NCBI GenBank assembly: GCA_007570785.1
Contig: ML664152.1
Span: 6,477,685-6,541,684, forward strand
Source of the DNA: Antilocapra americana
Lineage: Eukaryota > Chordata > Mammalia > Artiodactyla > Antilocapridae
Direction: 5' to 3'
Length of the DNA: 64,000 bases
This document shows positions 11,445-21,962 of the stretch, in pieces; the first letter of the stretch is position 1; every line of letters starts with the position of its first letter. Made by a program: the position numbers and the translations under genes. The notes under the pieces were generated by a model. That model ran no database searches. It worked only from the letters and a program-made list of their open reading frames with translations, and was not told the origin of the DNA.

Positions 11445-11977
11445 TTTTGGCATCACTATTTTGGAAAAGACCATTTATTAATTTTGGAATCCAAATGAAA
11501 ATGAGTTAAAAACAGCTGGCTGGGCTGGAGGGTGTGGATCAGAGCATCTATTATCTTTCTCTCTTTTAAAGAGCTTGATGACTTTCTTACACCGGATCTT
11601 GATTCTGGATCATGGCCGAGGGCACTGAGTATGTCAGAGCCACTTGGGAGCAAGACGAGTACTCTATTAGTTGAGTACAAAGTCAGTCAACAATCCATCA
11701 TCAAAATATAAATGTAGCTTCTAAATGTAATTTGGCTTCCCAATGATATGCTTGGGCCGGAAGCACAGAAAACCTAATCTAAAATGCCTGGATGTTTCCT
11801 ACCCAGAGACAGAAAAGAGACACCATGATTTAAAGCAGTAGAAAACATTTAAGGGGTCATTCACAAGAAGGATGTGGAATGTTCTTCGTTTTCCTCAATC
11901 TTCTGAATATTCTAATCTTCCCTCATTGCCTTTTCACAAAGTATTTAAACACTCTTTCAAAACAGGGTGTGAATAAG
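11445..11977. other. Unassigned intergenic DNA
   Basis: No repeat or gene recognised between the two related LTR copies. Confidence 0.4.
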
Positions 11978-12300
11978 AGATAATGTGACTATTGAAACTG
12001 AGCAGGACCCTATGGGGATCCTGGACATGAAAGCTTTTCTGTCCCTAGTTTCTTGTTTGTAGAGAACAGCCTCCAGCCTCCATGACCTTCCCTGAGTCCC
12101 AAAGGGCAGATGTGAACAGTTGCTCATCAGGGAAGGGAGAGGATGCAGAGGCAAGGAAGGGAGAGCCAAGAAACAATGGTGCAGCCTTGAGACAGGTCCT
12201 AGTCCCACCTCCAGGGACACACATGACAACATCTTTAAGTTCTTCTGCAAAACTAAAACCCCCAACAAATGGAAGACATTTTTTCCCTCTACCATCTTAG
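11978..12300 (+). mobile_element. Second copy of the 10643 LTR family, truncated
   Basis: Shares the order GACCCTATGGGGATCCTGG, GAACAGTTGCTCATCAGGG, CCAAGAAACAATGGTGCA and AACTAAAACCC with 10643-11200, in the same orientation. It stops before the polyadenylation and U5 part. Confidence 0.65.
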
Positions 12301-12467
12301 GCTTTTTGGTTGGAATCCTGAAAATTAGACTCACAAAAGATTAACAAGAGAGAAACAGAAGTTTATTGATACATGTAGCTTCCATATACAAGAGTGTGTG
12401 CTTAGTCGCTCAGTCATGTCCAACTCTTTGTGACCCCATGAACTGAAGCCCTCCAGGGTCCTTTGTC

Positions 12468-12671
12468 TGTGGTGTGTACTCAAAACAGCTTCCGTGACAG
12501 GCTGCTGGGAGATACAGCAGGCCCTAGNNNNNNNNNNGGGCTCTTGTCGGATTCCACTTCTTGGATGAGACTTGCGCCCTAGCCGGCTAGCAATAAACCC
12601 CTTTATGCTTTTGCATTGCTGTGTGGACTTGGTCTCTTCAGGGGCTTGGGACCCGGAGTTTGGACTTAACA
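12468..12671 (+). mobile_element. ERV LTR inserted in SINE, contains gap
   Basis: Begins TGTGGTGTGTAC and ends GGACTTAACA, so it has TG..CA termini. It is flanked by the 4-base duplication TGTC at 12464-12467 and 12672-12675. AATAAACCCCTTTATGC is the polyadenylation signal, followed by a U5-like segment with GGGACCCGG. Four-base duplications are typical of gammaretrovirus-like (class I) insertions. Ten Ns at 12528-12537 hide an unknown length, so this may be a solo LTR or a collapsed longer element. Confidence 0.75.
12528..12537. other. Assembly gap of 10 N
   Basis: Unresolved bases inside the LTR; the true length is unknown. Confidence 0.98.
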
Positions 12672-13095
12672 TGTCCATGGAGATTCTCCAGGCGAGAACA
12701 CTGGAGTGGTTTATCATGCCCTCCTTACCAAATACAAGAGACTACCCAGCAATGAGTAATTTGAAGGGGGTTGGTTAGAACTTGGGTGCATATAGCATCT
12801 TAATGAAAGACCACACATTTGTATAGAAATGATGAGACATAGAAAAAAGACTTTGAGCCTGTAGGGAAGGCAAATTCTGAGCAGGTGAATACATGGGGGC
12901 AATAACAGAAGAAAAGTGAGTTACATAGACTCCTCTGTGGCTAAATCTGGTCTGTTAAGCGTCCAGAATTGTCTTCAAGGATTAACTTCAACCTTCCTAG
13001 TAGAGATGGAAGGTGAGGGAGGGGCACCTTTACAAACTTAAGTCCTGCTTTTAGGCAAATAGCGGGAAGGCAGAGAACTTTTCTTGTATTGTTGT

Positions 13096-13558
13096 ATCCA
13101 CGGGTTCTGGGAAACAAACTCATTCAGAAGGACAATGCAGATAGTGGAGTGCAGTTTATTACACTGGGGCCCAAGGCAGAGTCTCCTCTTAGCCAAGGAC
13201 CCTGATCAGCATTTGTGAAAATCTTTTATACCCCCTGTGTATGGTTCCAAACTCACCAACCCAAATTCCTTGAGACTTACATAAACAAAAGATGGGTAAA
13301 TACAATCACAATAGTCTCATCATTCACGTATTATGTGTTTAAACAGTTAAACAATTGGCCAATAATCAGTAAGCCCAGGGTTACACTCCGATAGGTACAG
13401 AAAAATTTATGGCCTGTGCAGAGACAGGGGTGATTAGTGTATGTTTTCTCTTAGGTGATGAGTAACCTGGATACGATCTTCAAGGTTCCCCTGTCCGGAG
13501 GGGGTCTTGTCCTTTTATTGTCATTTCCATAGGCACTAAGCACAGAGTTCAGAATCCA
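13096..13558 (-). mobile_element. ERV solo LTR, minus
   Basis: Read on the minus strand it has a full promoter-terminator layout: a start near TGGATTCTGAACTCTGTGC, a TATA-like GGGGGTATAAAAG at about 13230, AATAAACTGCACTCC at about 13155 and a U5-like end GTGGATACAACA. It is unusually well preserved. No internal gag, pol or env sequence flanks it, so it appears to be a solo LTR. A flanking duplication was not found. Confidence 0.7.
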
Positions 13559-13764
13559 TTGGAGAGGCAGCCGAGCTTGATCAGCATGAACAGGCCTAAG
13601 GTAGAGTCTAGGCCCTATGAATTCCCTCTTCAGTATCTATTAAAACACAGCTTGTGCCAAAGTAGTGGATGGCATATTTTGCTGCCCTTCAGTGCACTTA
13701 GCCAAGTGTGTCTATGCAGTAATATGCTTGATTTCTTTTTTATTTCAGTATGTAAAAACAGAGG

Positions 13765-13892
13765 TGGCAGAGGATGAGATCATTAGATAGCATCACTGAC
13801 ACATGGACATGAATTTGAGCAAACTCTGGGAGATAGTGGAGGACAAAGGAGCCTGAAGTGCTGCAGTCCATGGGGTCAGAAAGAGTCAGACA
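13765..13892 (+). mobile_element. BovB 3' end fragment, plus
   Basis: About 125 bases matching the BovB terminal region (GGCAGAGGATGAGATCATTAG, GAGCAAACTCTGGGAGATAG). Confidence 0.8.
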
Positions 13893-14176
13893 CATATAAA
13901 AATAACATATATATAAACAAAAGTATAGAGATATAAAAATTATGTTATGGAAAAACATATATTAATTCCTTTGATGCTATGGTTGAGCAGGAAGATTTTA
14001 GAAGTATTTTTGTTGGAATTTATTTAGCAAATACTATAGGGCATCACCAGTCCACCAGAGGTTCTCAATTAGGTATCTATCATCAGATAACAAATGACAC
14101 CAAGCAGGAAGTTCAAGTAATCCATTGGTTTCTGCATCTTTCTAGAATGATGGGAAACAGCCTGATACACACTCAT

Positions 14177-14177
<1 letters not shown>

Positions 14178-14215
<38 letters not shown>
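14178..14215. repeat. CA dinucleotide microsatellite
   Basis: About 19 CA units, uninterrupted; likely polymorphic. Confidence 0.95.
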
Positions 14216-14216
<1 letters not shown>

Positions 14217-14528
14217 TTTTCTGGATTGGGAGCCACTAAGGACCCAATTCATTAGCCATGATAAACATACCTGCTCTCCTGAGGCACCTTTCTGGTCCCT
14301 GAGCAACATCCCCAAAAGAGCAGTTAGCCAACACGGCTCTCACAGGACTTCTGAGTCACTTAGAGAGGTCGCCATGGAATCAAATGAATATACTTCTCCA
14401 GAAAAAGGGATAAACGCTCAGAGCAAATTGCTATGGGAGCCCATAGGACAGAGGGACTCAGGAGGAATCATACGAGACTTCCTGAAATGCTGCTAGTATT
14501 TGATCCGAAATATAGGAATGCATAAGCT
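14216..14528. other. Unassigned intergenic DNA
   Basis: Nothing recognised. Confidence 0.4.
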
Positions 14529-14540
14529 TTTAGTAAACAA

Positions 14541-14756
14541 GGGCTTCCTTGTGATTCAGATGGTAAAGCGTCTGCCTGCAATGAGGGAGATTCAGGTTCG
14601 ATCCCTGGATCGGGAAGATCCCATGGAGAAGGAAATGGCAACCCACTCCAGTACACTTGCCTGAAAAACACCATGGACTGTAGCCTGAGAACCCTGGTAG
14701 GCAACAGTCCATGGAGTCACAAAGAGTCGGACACAACTGAGCGACTTCACTTTCAC
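14541..14756 (+). mobile_element. Bov-tA SINE with perfect target duplication
   Basis: Full-length element starting GGGCTTCCTTG and ending GCGACTTCACTTTCAC. The 12-base TTTAGTAAACAA occurs at 14529-14540 and again at 14757-14768, a perfect target-site duplication, so the insertion is comparatively recent. Confidence 0.95.
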
Positions 14757-14854
14757 TTTAGTAAACAAAGAGGAAAGTATTACAGAATCTAGAAAAGAAG
14801 CAAGGCAAGTGAGTGCATTTCATTAATTTCTTTTCTTTCAGACATTTAACAGTC

Positions 14855-15300
14855 TTTTTATGAAGCCTGAGTTGATTTTTTTCTCTTTTTTCTTCTTTAT
14901 TTTTTAATCAGAGCAGAGTTGATTTACAATGCCGTGTTAGTTTCAGATGTATAGCAAAATGATTCAGTTATACACACATATATAAATCTATTCTTTTTCA
15001 GATTCTTTTCCATGATGTACATGGGCTTAGTTGCTCAGTCATGTCCAACTCTTTGCGACCCCATGGACTGTAGCCTGCCAGGCTCCTCTGTCCATGGGGA
15101 TTCTCCAGGCAAGAATACTGGAATGGGTTGCCATGCCCTCCTCCAGGAGATCTTCCCAATCCAGGGATTGAACCCAGGTCTCCAGCATTGTAGGTAGATT
15201 CTTTACCATCTGAGCCGCCAGGGATATTGCAAGATATTAAATAAGTTCCTTGTACTGTACAGTAGACACCTGTTAGTTGTTCTTAGCTATTTACTGAGTG
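14855..15300 (-). mobile_element. L1 3' region, minus, split by a SINE
   Basis: Left part has GAGCAGAGTTGATTTACAATG and ATAGCAAAATGATTCAG; right part resumes with TAAGTTCCTTGTACTGTACAG. This matches the common artiodactyl L1 3' region read in reverse. Confidence 0.75.
15021..15225 (-). mobile_element. Bov-tA SINE, minus
   Basis: Full-length reverse Bov-tA (TAGTTGCTCAGTCATGTCC to GAGCCGCCAGGGATA), inserted within the L1 fragment. Confidence 0.93.
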
Positions 15301-15377
15301 CATACAGTGAGTCAAGCACTTCAGGCTCACAGATCAGGAAAACACACCACTACTTCCTGAAAGGTTCACAGTTTAAT

Positions 15378-15562
15378 ACAGTTTCTCAGCACTAGAAACT
15401 GGCTTTGGGGCTGGAGAATTCTTTGCTGAGGGGGGCCATCCTGTGTATTATAAAATGTTTAGCATCATCCATGGTCTGTACTCACTAGATGCCATAAGCA
15501 GAGCCCTCAAAGAGTGAGCACATAAAATGTTTCCAGACATTGTCAAACTCCCTTGGCTTCAG
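15378..15562. mobile_element. MER5A-like DNA transposon remnant
   Basis: Matches the MER5A (hAT-Charlie) layout: TTTCTCAGCACTAGAAAC, GGGGGCCATCCTGTGTATT, TGTTTAGCATCATCC, ACTCACTAGATGCC, then CCAGACATTGTCAAACTCCC. Confidence 0.7.
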
Positions 15563-17099
15563 GGACCGGTGCAACCCCGCCCCAACCCCCCAGCCCAGTT
15601 GAGAACTAGATAAAAAAAAGAGAGAGACAGCAGAGGATGTGATGGTGGTGGTGATGCCTGATGGAGACACGCAGACAAACCCTGCCCCCACCTTGCCCCT
15701 TGCAGCCTGAGGGACCAGAGGTGGATACCAGGTGGAAGGGTAGCAGGACCTGAGTCTTAAAGAATAAATGTATGTCATGAAAAGAAAATTTCAGGGAAGA
15801 ATATTGCTTTTAGAGTAGTAAATCTAAAATCTACCCAATGGTACGGAGATGTCTGGTAGGCACCTGAAAATTCAGGGGTCACATGAATAGAAGTGAATGT
15901 TGAAGCCCAGGGTTTTAGTGAAATTAGAAGAGAACATTCAGAAACAGGAGAAAAGAGCACAGCAAGTGGGAAAAGGCATGCCGGGAAAACGATCCCTCAA
16001 GAGAAACAGCGAAGAAGGGAAGAGAGAAGGAGAGTTTGTAGCAGGAAACATGGCTAGATGTTTGGGTGTGGGGAAAACTAAGAAGAAGCCTCTGGGTTTT
16101 GTCAAGAGGTCACTTGAGGACCTTACAGGGAGCTTTCAGAAACCAGAATGTAAAGGACAAACATGGGAAAGAGGCTGGCGTGAAAGGGGATGGAGAGGGT
16201 GATTTTAAAAGGCTGTCAGATTCGAAAGAAAAAAAATGAACTTGTTTAGAAGAGCAAATACGTAGAGCTGTTTGGAAACCAAAGAAACAGAACAGGAGCT
16301 AAGGGAGATTCCAAGGGAAGGGCACACACTTACAAGCAGGGCGCCCAAGGACTCCGAAACAAGAGATCAAACAGAACATTTCCTTTAAAAGGAAGCGAGT
16401 CTGCTTGTGCCTCAGGGTAGGATGTGGTCAGGCCAATGCTCCTGCAGCCACAGCCACAAAAAGGTGGATAAATTACAGAATTATCTTTGCCAGGCATTGC
16501 AGAACTGTGCCAGCGATAAAGACTAGAGGAATGAAGAGTCCAGATGTGGGAAAACAACCACTCTGAGGTGAAATGACGGTGGCTGTCTATTTTCCCGTGG
16601 GCACCTTCTGTTCCTGGTGGTGCTGAGGATAAGACAAGCAGAGGGCTTCTGCTGAAACAAAGAGAAGCAGCAAGGCGTCTAAGGGCCAAAGAAGCTGCCA
16701 TGACAAACAGGAAATGAGGGGGCAGTGGAGACAGGTCACGATCTATAAAAAATGAAGTGGCTTCACTTGTATTCCCTTGGGGCTTAAAAGACAAGGTCTT
16801 TCAGAGAGTCTGCCTCAGACACAAAGCAGATCTCTCTGGAAGATGTTGCCAGATTTTGAAAAATGTGCATGGAGGAGCAGCAGCTAAAAACATGTTCAGA
16901 GATGCCCTGATATTCTTCCCTTCAGTGGAGCAAACTCCCCTTAGTGACTTACCTCCAGGGAAAAGAATGCAGCAGACATGATGGAATGTGACTTTTGAAA
17001 CCAGGCCATAAAGACACAATGATTTCCATCTTGCTTTCTCTCTTGAGTCACTCCTGGGGAAAACCACCTGCCATGTCAGAAGGATGCACAAATGCCCTA
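15563..17099. other. Unassigned DNA with chance ORFs
   Basis: Purine-rich, no recognisable repeat. A 154-codon minus-strand frame at 16330-16794 has no motif, no Kozak-like start and no splice context; I regard it as chance. Confidence 0.4.
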
Positions 17100-17370
17100 T
17101 AGAGATGCTATATGGTGAGGAAATGAACAGCAGTCAGAGAAGAAAAGAGAGCCCAGTTCAACAGCCAAGTAACTAAATTTGTGAGGAACTCGTCCAATTT
17201 TGAAGGAAGCTGAAGCCGATGCTTTGACTACAGATTTGTGAGACCCTCAGCCAAATTACTAAGCTAAGCTGCTCCCAAACTCATGACATATAAACTGAGA
17301 TAATAATGCTGGTTGTTTTAAACCTCGAAGTTTGGAGTAATTAGTTATGCAGAAATAGATAACTAAGACA
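17100..17370 (+). mobile_element. MLT1-type LTR fragment
   Basis: The end reads AACTGAGATAATAATGCTGG, then TTGTTTTAAACCTCGAAG and GAAATAGATAACTAAGAC, resembling the 3' end of MLT1C/D-type LTRs. The left limit is uncertain. Confidence 0.55.
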
Positions 17371-17384
17371 TAAGCAAACTTGCT

Positions 17385-17573
17385 GTTGTTGTTGTTCAGT
17401 CACTAAGTGGTATCCGACTCTGCAACTCCATGGACTGCAGCACAGCAGGCTCCTCTGTCCTCCACTATCTCCCTGAATTTGCTCAAATTCATGTTCATTG
17501 AGTCAGTGATGCTATCTAACTATCTCATCTGTCACCCCCTTTTCCTTTTGTCTTCAATCTTTTCCAGCATCCG
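17385..17573 (-). mobile_element. BovB 3' end, minus half of inverted pair
   Basis: Reverse of the BovB terminus from the GTTGTTGTTCAGTCAC tail to TTTTCCAGCATC. The adjoining plus-strand piece ends at the same consensus position, as expected for a 5'-inverted insertion. Confidence 0.83.
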
Positions 17574-17574
17574 G

Positions 17575-17712
17575 GATTGCAAGGAGATCAATCCAGTCAG
17601 TGTTAAAGGAAATCAACCCTGAATTTTCATTGGAAGGACTGATGCTGAAGCTGAGGCTCCTGATTCAAGGAGCGACTCATTGGAAAAGACCCTAAATCTG
17701 GGAAAGGAAAGA
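17575..17712 (+). mobile_element. BovB, inverted 5' half of the same insertion
   Basis: GATTGCAAGGAGATCAATCC to AAATCTGGGAAAGG. Its end overlaps by about 14 consensus bases the start of the minus-strand half, indicating twin priming in a heavily truncated BovB. Confidence 0.78.
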
Positions 17713-18175
17713 ACTAAATTGAAAGCCTCTGAAGGGAAGAACTGAACTTTCTGGTCTTTCATGGTTGAGATGAAGATTTGCTGGGCTCTTGATCAGAAGC
17801 CTGAAATAGTGGTGAAGCAGATCTAAGCTAGGTCTCACTAAAACTGCAGCTCAGCAGCTAACTCAACTCACTCTCAGTTAAGCTAAGGTGATCAGTCTCT
17901 TCTCTGCCTAACAAAAAAGAAAAACAAGTCATTTTGGTGAAAGACAACATCACCTAAATCTCTACTGTTCTTTTACATGTAATACGCATTTTAAAAATTA
18001 GATGTACAAAGAAGGAAGGTCATATTGAGACAGGAGGGAATGGGCAGGGCACAACCTTTCTCAAAAAAAGTGAGAATAAAACATAAACCAGCTAGAACCA
18101 TCTAGATCAAAGATGGTGGAAAAATTGACTTCCAGTAGATTTTGAGCCTCATTATATGTTCATTGTAAAACAAAG
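17713..18175. other. Unassigned intergenic DNA
   Basis: No repeat or gene recognised. Confidence 0.4.
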
Positions 18176-18176
18176 G

Positions 18177-18380
18177 GCTTCCTAGGTGTTTCAAAGGGTA
18201 AAGAATCTGCCTGCCAATGCAGGAGACATGAGCTCAACCCCTGGGTTGGGAAGATCCCCTGAAGAAGGGAAGAGCCACCCACTTCAGTATTCTGGCCTGG
18301 AAAATTCCATGGACAGAGGAGCCTGGCAGGCTACAGTCCCTGGAGTTGCAAAGAGTCAGACATCACATAGTGACTGAGCA
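18177..18380 (+). mobile_element. Bov-tA SINE, plus
   Basis: GGGCTTCCTAGGTG start, GGAAAATTCCATGGACAGAGG core, GACTGAGCAC end. More diverged than most copies here. Confidence 0.9.
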
Positions 18381-18532
18381 CATAATACATTAGTAAATGA
18401 CACACCCACCAGCACCATGACAGTACCAAGGAGGACCACAAAAGGCCAAAATATAGGCAATGACTTCATTCCCGAAAATCCCCCCACTTCCTCAAAATAG
18501 TGGAATATCCTCCCTCTCATTAACCTATGAAA

Positions 18533-18662
18533 TCACATGGGGGTTCCATGGCAGTCCAGTGGTAGGATTCAGTGCTTTCATTGCCATGGCCCTGGCTTTA
18601 ATCCCTGGTCAGGGAACTAGGATTCTCACAAGCTACACGGTTATGGCCAAAAAAAGAAAAAT
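18533..18662 (+). mobile_element. CHR-1-type tRNA SINE
   Basis: TCCATGGCAGTCCAGTGGTAG, CTTTAATCCCTGGTCAGGG and GGCCAAAAAAAG fit the cetartiodactyl CHR-1 SINE (about 120 bases, tRNA head plus GGCC-A tail). Confidence 0.75.
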
Positions 18663-19056
18663 TACCCAGCCGATAAAAACTAACCACCCCATATTTCAAA
18701 GCCACTCTCCCTTCTGAGACAGACTGTATCTTGTCCATGGGGTGTGTATGACTGTGAATATTCCTTCTTTCACTTTCCTGTGGCTCGATTTTGAATTCTT
18801 TCCTGTGTGAAGCCAAGGATCCTCTCTTGGCAGCCCATCCCAGGGACTCACCCAAGACCTGGGACATGACCATGTTCTGTGCCCTATTTTCCTGCAACAA
18901 CAGGAGTAATAATCAATAGAAAAAATCATTCATTAGAAGTAGAAACACAGATAAGCTGGATATTGGAAATTGCAAACAAGGATTTTAAAGTAATTAATAT
19001 GTTTCTTTTGCTTTTCAATCCCCTTTGATGAAAAGGACTTTTTGTTTGTTTGTTTG

Positions 19057-19816
19057 TTCTAGAGAAGGTTTCGTGGGTCTTCATAGAAATGTTCAACTTC
19101 AGCTTCTTTGGCATTAGTGGTTGGGGCATAGACTTGGATTAGTGTTATATTGAATAGTGTGCCTTGGAAACAAACAGAGATCATTCTGTCTCTTTGAGAT
19201 TGCAACCAAGTACTGCATTTTGGACTCTTTTGTTGACTTGAGGGCTACTCCATTTTTTCAAAGGGATTCCTGCCCACAGTAGTAGATATAATGGTCATCT
19301 GAGTTAAATTCACCCATTCTAGTCCATCTCAGTTCACTGATTCCTAGAATGTTAATGTTCACTCTTGCCATCTCCTGTTTGACCACTTCCAGTTTACCTT
19401 GACTCATGGACCTAACATCTCAGGTTCCTATGCAGTATTGCTCTTTACAGCACCAGACTTCTCTTTTGTCACCACACACATCCCAAACTGGGTGCTGTTT
19501 TCACTCTGGCTCAGCCTCTTCATTCCTTCTGGAGCTATTTCTTCACTCTTCTCCAGTAGTGTATTGGGCACCTACCGACCTGGGGAGTTCATCTTTCAGT
19601 GTCATCTCTTTTTGCCTTTTCATACTGTTCATGGGGTTCTCAAGCCAATAGTGCTGAAGTGGTTTGCCATCTCTTCTCCAGTGGGCCACATTTTGTCAGA
19701 ACGCTCCACCATGACCCGTCCATCTTGGGTGGCCCTACACAACACACGTCATAGTTTCATTGAGTTAGACAAGTCTGTGATCCATGTGATCAGTTTGGTT
19801 AGTTTTCTGTGACGGA
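19057..19816 (-). mobile_element. BovB 5' segment, inverted
   Basis: Reverse of the BovB 5' region and start of the endonuclease ORF: TAGTGGTTGGGGCATAGAC, AAACAAACAGAGATCATTC, GACCCGTCCATCTTGGGTGG. It joins at about 19820 to a direct BovB 3' end. Confidence 0.87.
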
Positions 19817-19824
19817 ATCATGCT

Positions 19825-20188
19825 TTTGAGCTTTTGAACTGTGGTTTTGGAGAAGACTCTTGAGAGTCCTTTGGATTGCAATGAGATCAAACCAGTTAAT
19901 CCTAAAGGAAATCAATCCTGAATATTCATCAGAAGGACTGATGCTGAAGCTGAAACTCCAATACTTTGGCCACCTGATACAAAGAGCTGACTCATTGGAA
20001 AAGACCCTGATTCTGGGAAAGGTTGAAGACAGGAGGAGAAGGGGACAACAGAGGATGAGATGGCTGGATGACATGACCCAGTGGACATGGGTTTGAGCAA
20101 ACTCCAGGAGATGGTTTAAACAGGGAAGCCTGGCATGCTGTTGTCCATGAGCTCACAAAGAGTCAGACACTACTGTGCAACTGAACAA
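19825..20188 (+). mobile_element. BovB 3' segment, direct
   Basis: From TTTTGAACTGTGGTTTTGG to the 3' terminus GTGCAACTGAACAAG. The consensus between the inverted and direct parts (the reverse transcriptase, about 2 kb) is missing, so this inversion carries a large internal deletion. Confidence 0.87.
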
Positions 20189-20829
20189 GATGTGTTTCTT
20201 TAAATGAAGGAAAAGAATCATAATATAGATCAAAAGGTGAAGAATTTTTCCAAGGAATTTAAATTCACAAAAAATCAAATGAACAAGTATAATATCTCAA
20301 GTTAAGAATAGGTTTAACAGTGGATTGTACACACAGAACACAGCATTTGTAAGTTGGAAGAAAAACCAGTAGAAACCATATGCATTACAGAGAGAGAAAC
20401 AGTGGGAAAAACAAATAGGAGTGTAAATTACATACAAGATACTCTCAGAAGGTCCAACATATGTATGTCATAAAGAAGAGAAAGAATGAGGGGAAATTGG
20501 GCAGAAGTAACAGTCAGAGAAATAATGGTTGAGAACTTTCCAGCAATGAAAAAGGAAGAGAGATATTTTATCTTCTGAAATATTGGTCAGCAAAAGAGAA
20601 GAGAGGAGGAAGAGGAACTCTGATGTTGCAGTGTAAGAAACCATATCTTCTTAGTAAAGCAGGACAAGTTCACCTTCAGAGAGTGAGGCAGTTTAACGGA
20701 ATAAGAACAAAACCTGAAGAAAACAGAAAAGGGTACATCAGCCACTGGAGGCAATTCACTGAAGAATTAACTAGAATAAACCACAAGAAATGTCAGTTTG
20801 CAAGAAGGTTATATAAAATAATTTTGTGA

Positions 20830-21755
20830 TGAGAGCAATGAATATGACTGGGTGTCTTTTTCTAATAGCATCTAAAAGCTCCACATCAAGACCATAAAAA
20901 CATGTGCATGCTCACAGGCATACATACACACATTTAATCAATGTTAGGCAGAAACAAAATTGGAGGTGAAGAAATCAAATAGGAATCGAAACTGAACCCT
21001 AGTAAGAGAAGAGTGACGATGGAAGCGATCGATCATCTAATCCCTCCCAAGTGGAGAAACAAAGATAAAAAAAGATTGATAAACTGGGAGAACCAGGGCA
21101 GGTGGCAGGACTGCTGGTCTGATGGAGAAAAATAGGGACATTCAGAGTGAGACAGTGGAAGAGAACAGAGGTTGTAGCCATGGTGAGGAATTTTCCTTCT
21201 TTGAAGGCAGAGTAAATCTTGGTGGTTATAAGAGCCAGAAAACAGCCATAAATAATATTTTCTGAAATGAAACGAACATGAAGACTGTTAATGTCAAAAC
21301 AATGAAAAACTATGAAGCTGTATGTTGCTTCATTTCCCTAGACCTGAGGAAAGAACCCAGGTGAGACTCTTGCACTCTTCCCTGCGTTTTATCAAACCCC
21401 GCAGTTTCCTACCTTGAGCTAAAACATGGTGTTTTTACTGGAATTTTCAGTTGTGTTTCAATTGTAAAGGAAAGTTTCATCCTGCAGGCTTCCTTGCTGA
21501 CATGAAGCAGTCTTTTAAGATGTCTACTTAAAAAGTCACCCTTTTATAAATGCCTACCTGTTTTCCTTCTGAGCCCCAGCTAAAGATAACATGCATACTT
21601 AAAGAATTCGAACTTCCAAAAAAATCCACCTGGCTCTTGAAATTCGAAGTGGCAAACATCAGGTCAGTACGTTTCAAAAACAGAAGCAGCTAAGGCCATC
21701 CCACTCAACCAAAGAGCTAGCTTATCCATTAAACATCAGCACTGACAAAAGCAAA
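20830..21755. other. Unassigned intergenic DNA
   Basis: No repeat family, exon or RNA gene recognised. Confidence 0.4.
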
Positions 21756-21756
21756 T

Positions 21757-21962
21757 GGGCTCCCCAGGTGGTGCTAGTGGTAAAGAACCTGCCTACCAAT
21801 GCAGGAGGCCAGGACTAGACCCCTGGGTCAGGAAGATCCCCTGGAGGAGGGCATGGCAACCCACTCCAGTATTGTACCTGGAGAATTCCATGCACAGAGG
21901 AGCTTGGTGGGCTACAGTCCATGGGGTTGCAAAGATTGGACATGACTAATGCAACTTAGCAC
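21757..21962 (+). mobile_element. Bov-tA SINE, plus
   Basis: GGGCTCCCCAGGTGGTGCTAG start (GGTGCTAG subtype), GCAACCCACTCCAGTATTG core, AACTTAGCACACATGC end. Confidence 0.92.

Larger units (their letters stand above)
12403..12740 (-). mobile_element. Bov-tA SINE, minus, split by an LTR
   Basis: Left arm 12403-12467 is the usual Bov-tA start (GTGCTTAGTCGCTCAGTCATG). The right arm from 12672 resumes exactly at TGTCCATGGAGATTCTCC. The intervening 204 bases plus gap are not SINE sequence. Confidence 0.85.
12301..13095. other. Unclassified repeat-like flanks around a SINE
   Basis: Outside the SINE at 12403-12740, these flanks (AACAAGAGAGAAACAGAAGTT on the left, 12741-13095 on the right) look like an old interspersed repeat. 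I cannot assign the family. No exon is seen. Confidence 0.35.
18930..20610 (+). mobile_element. Old L1/HAL1-like fragment split by BovB
   Basis: 18930-19055 (GCAAACAAGGATTTTAAAG) and 20195-20610 (AAATGAAGGAAAAGAATCAT, GAACTTTCCAGCAATGAAAA) look like two parts of one old L1-related 5' region, interrupted by the BovB at 19057-20188. The subfamily is not determined. Confidence 0.45.

Noticed and set aside
16330..16794. 154-codon minus-strand ORF
   Set aside because: No recognisable motif, splice context or start context; one of the longer chance frames expected in 64 kb.
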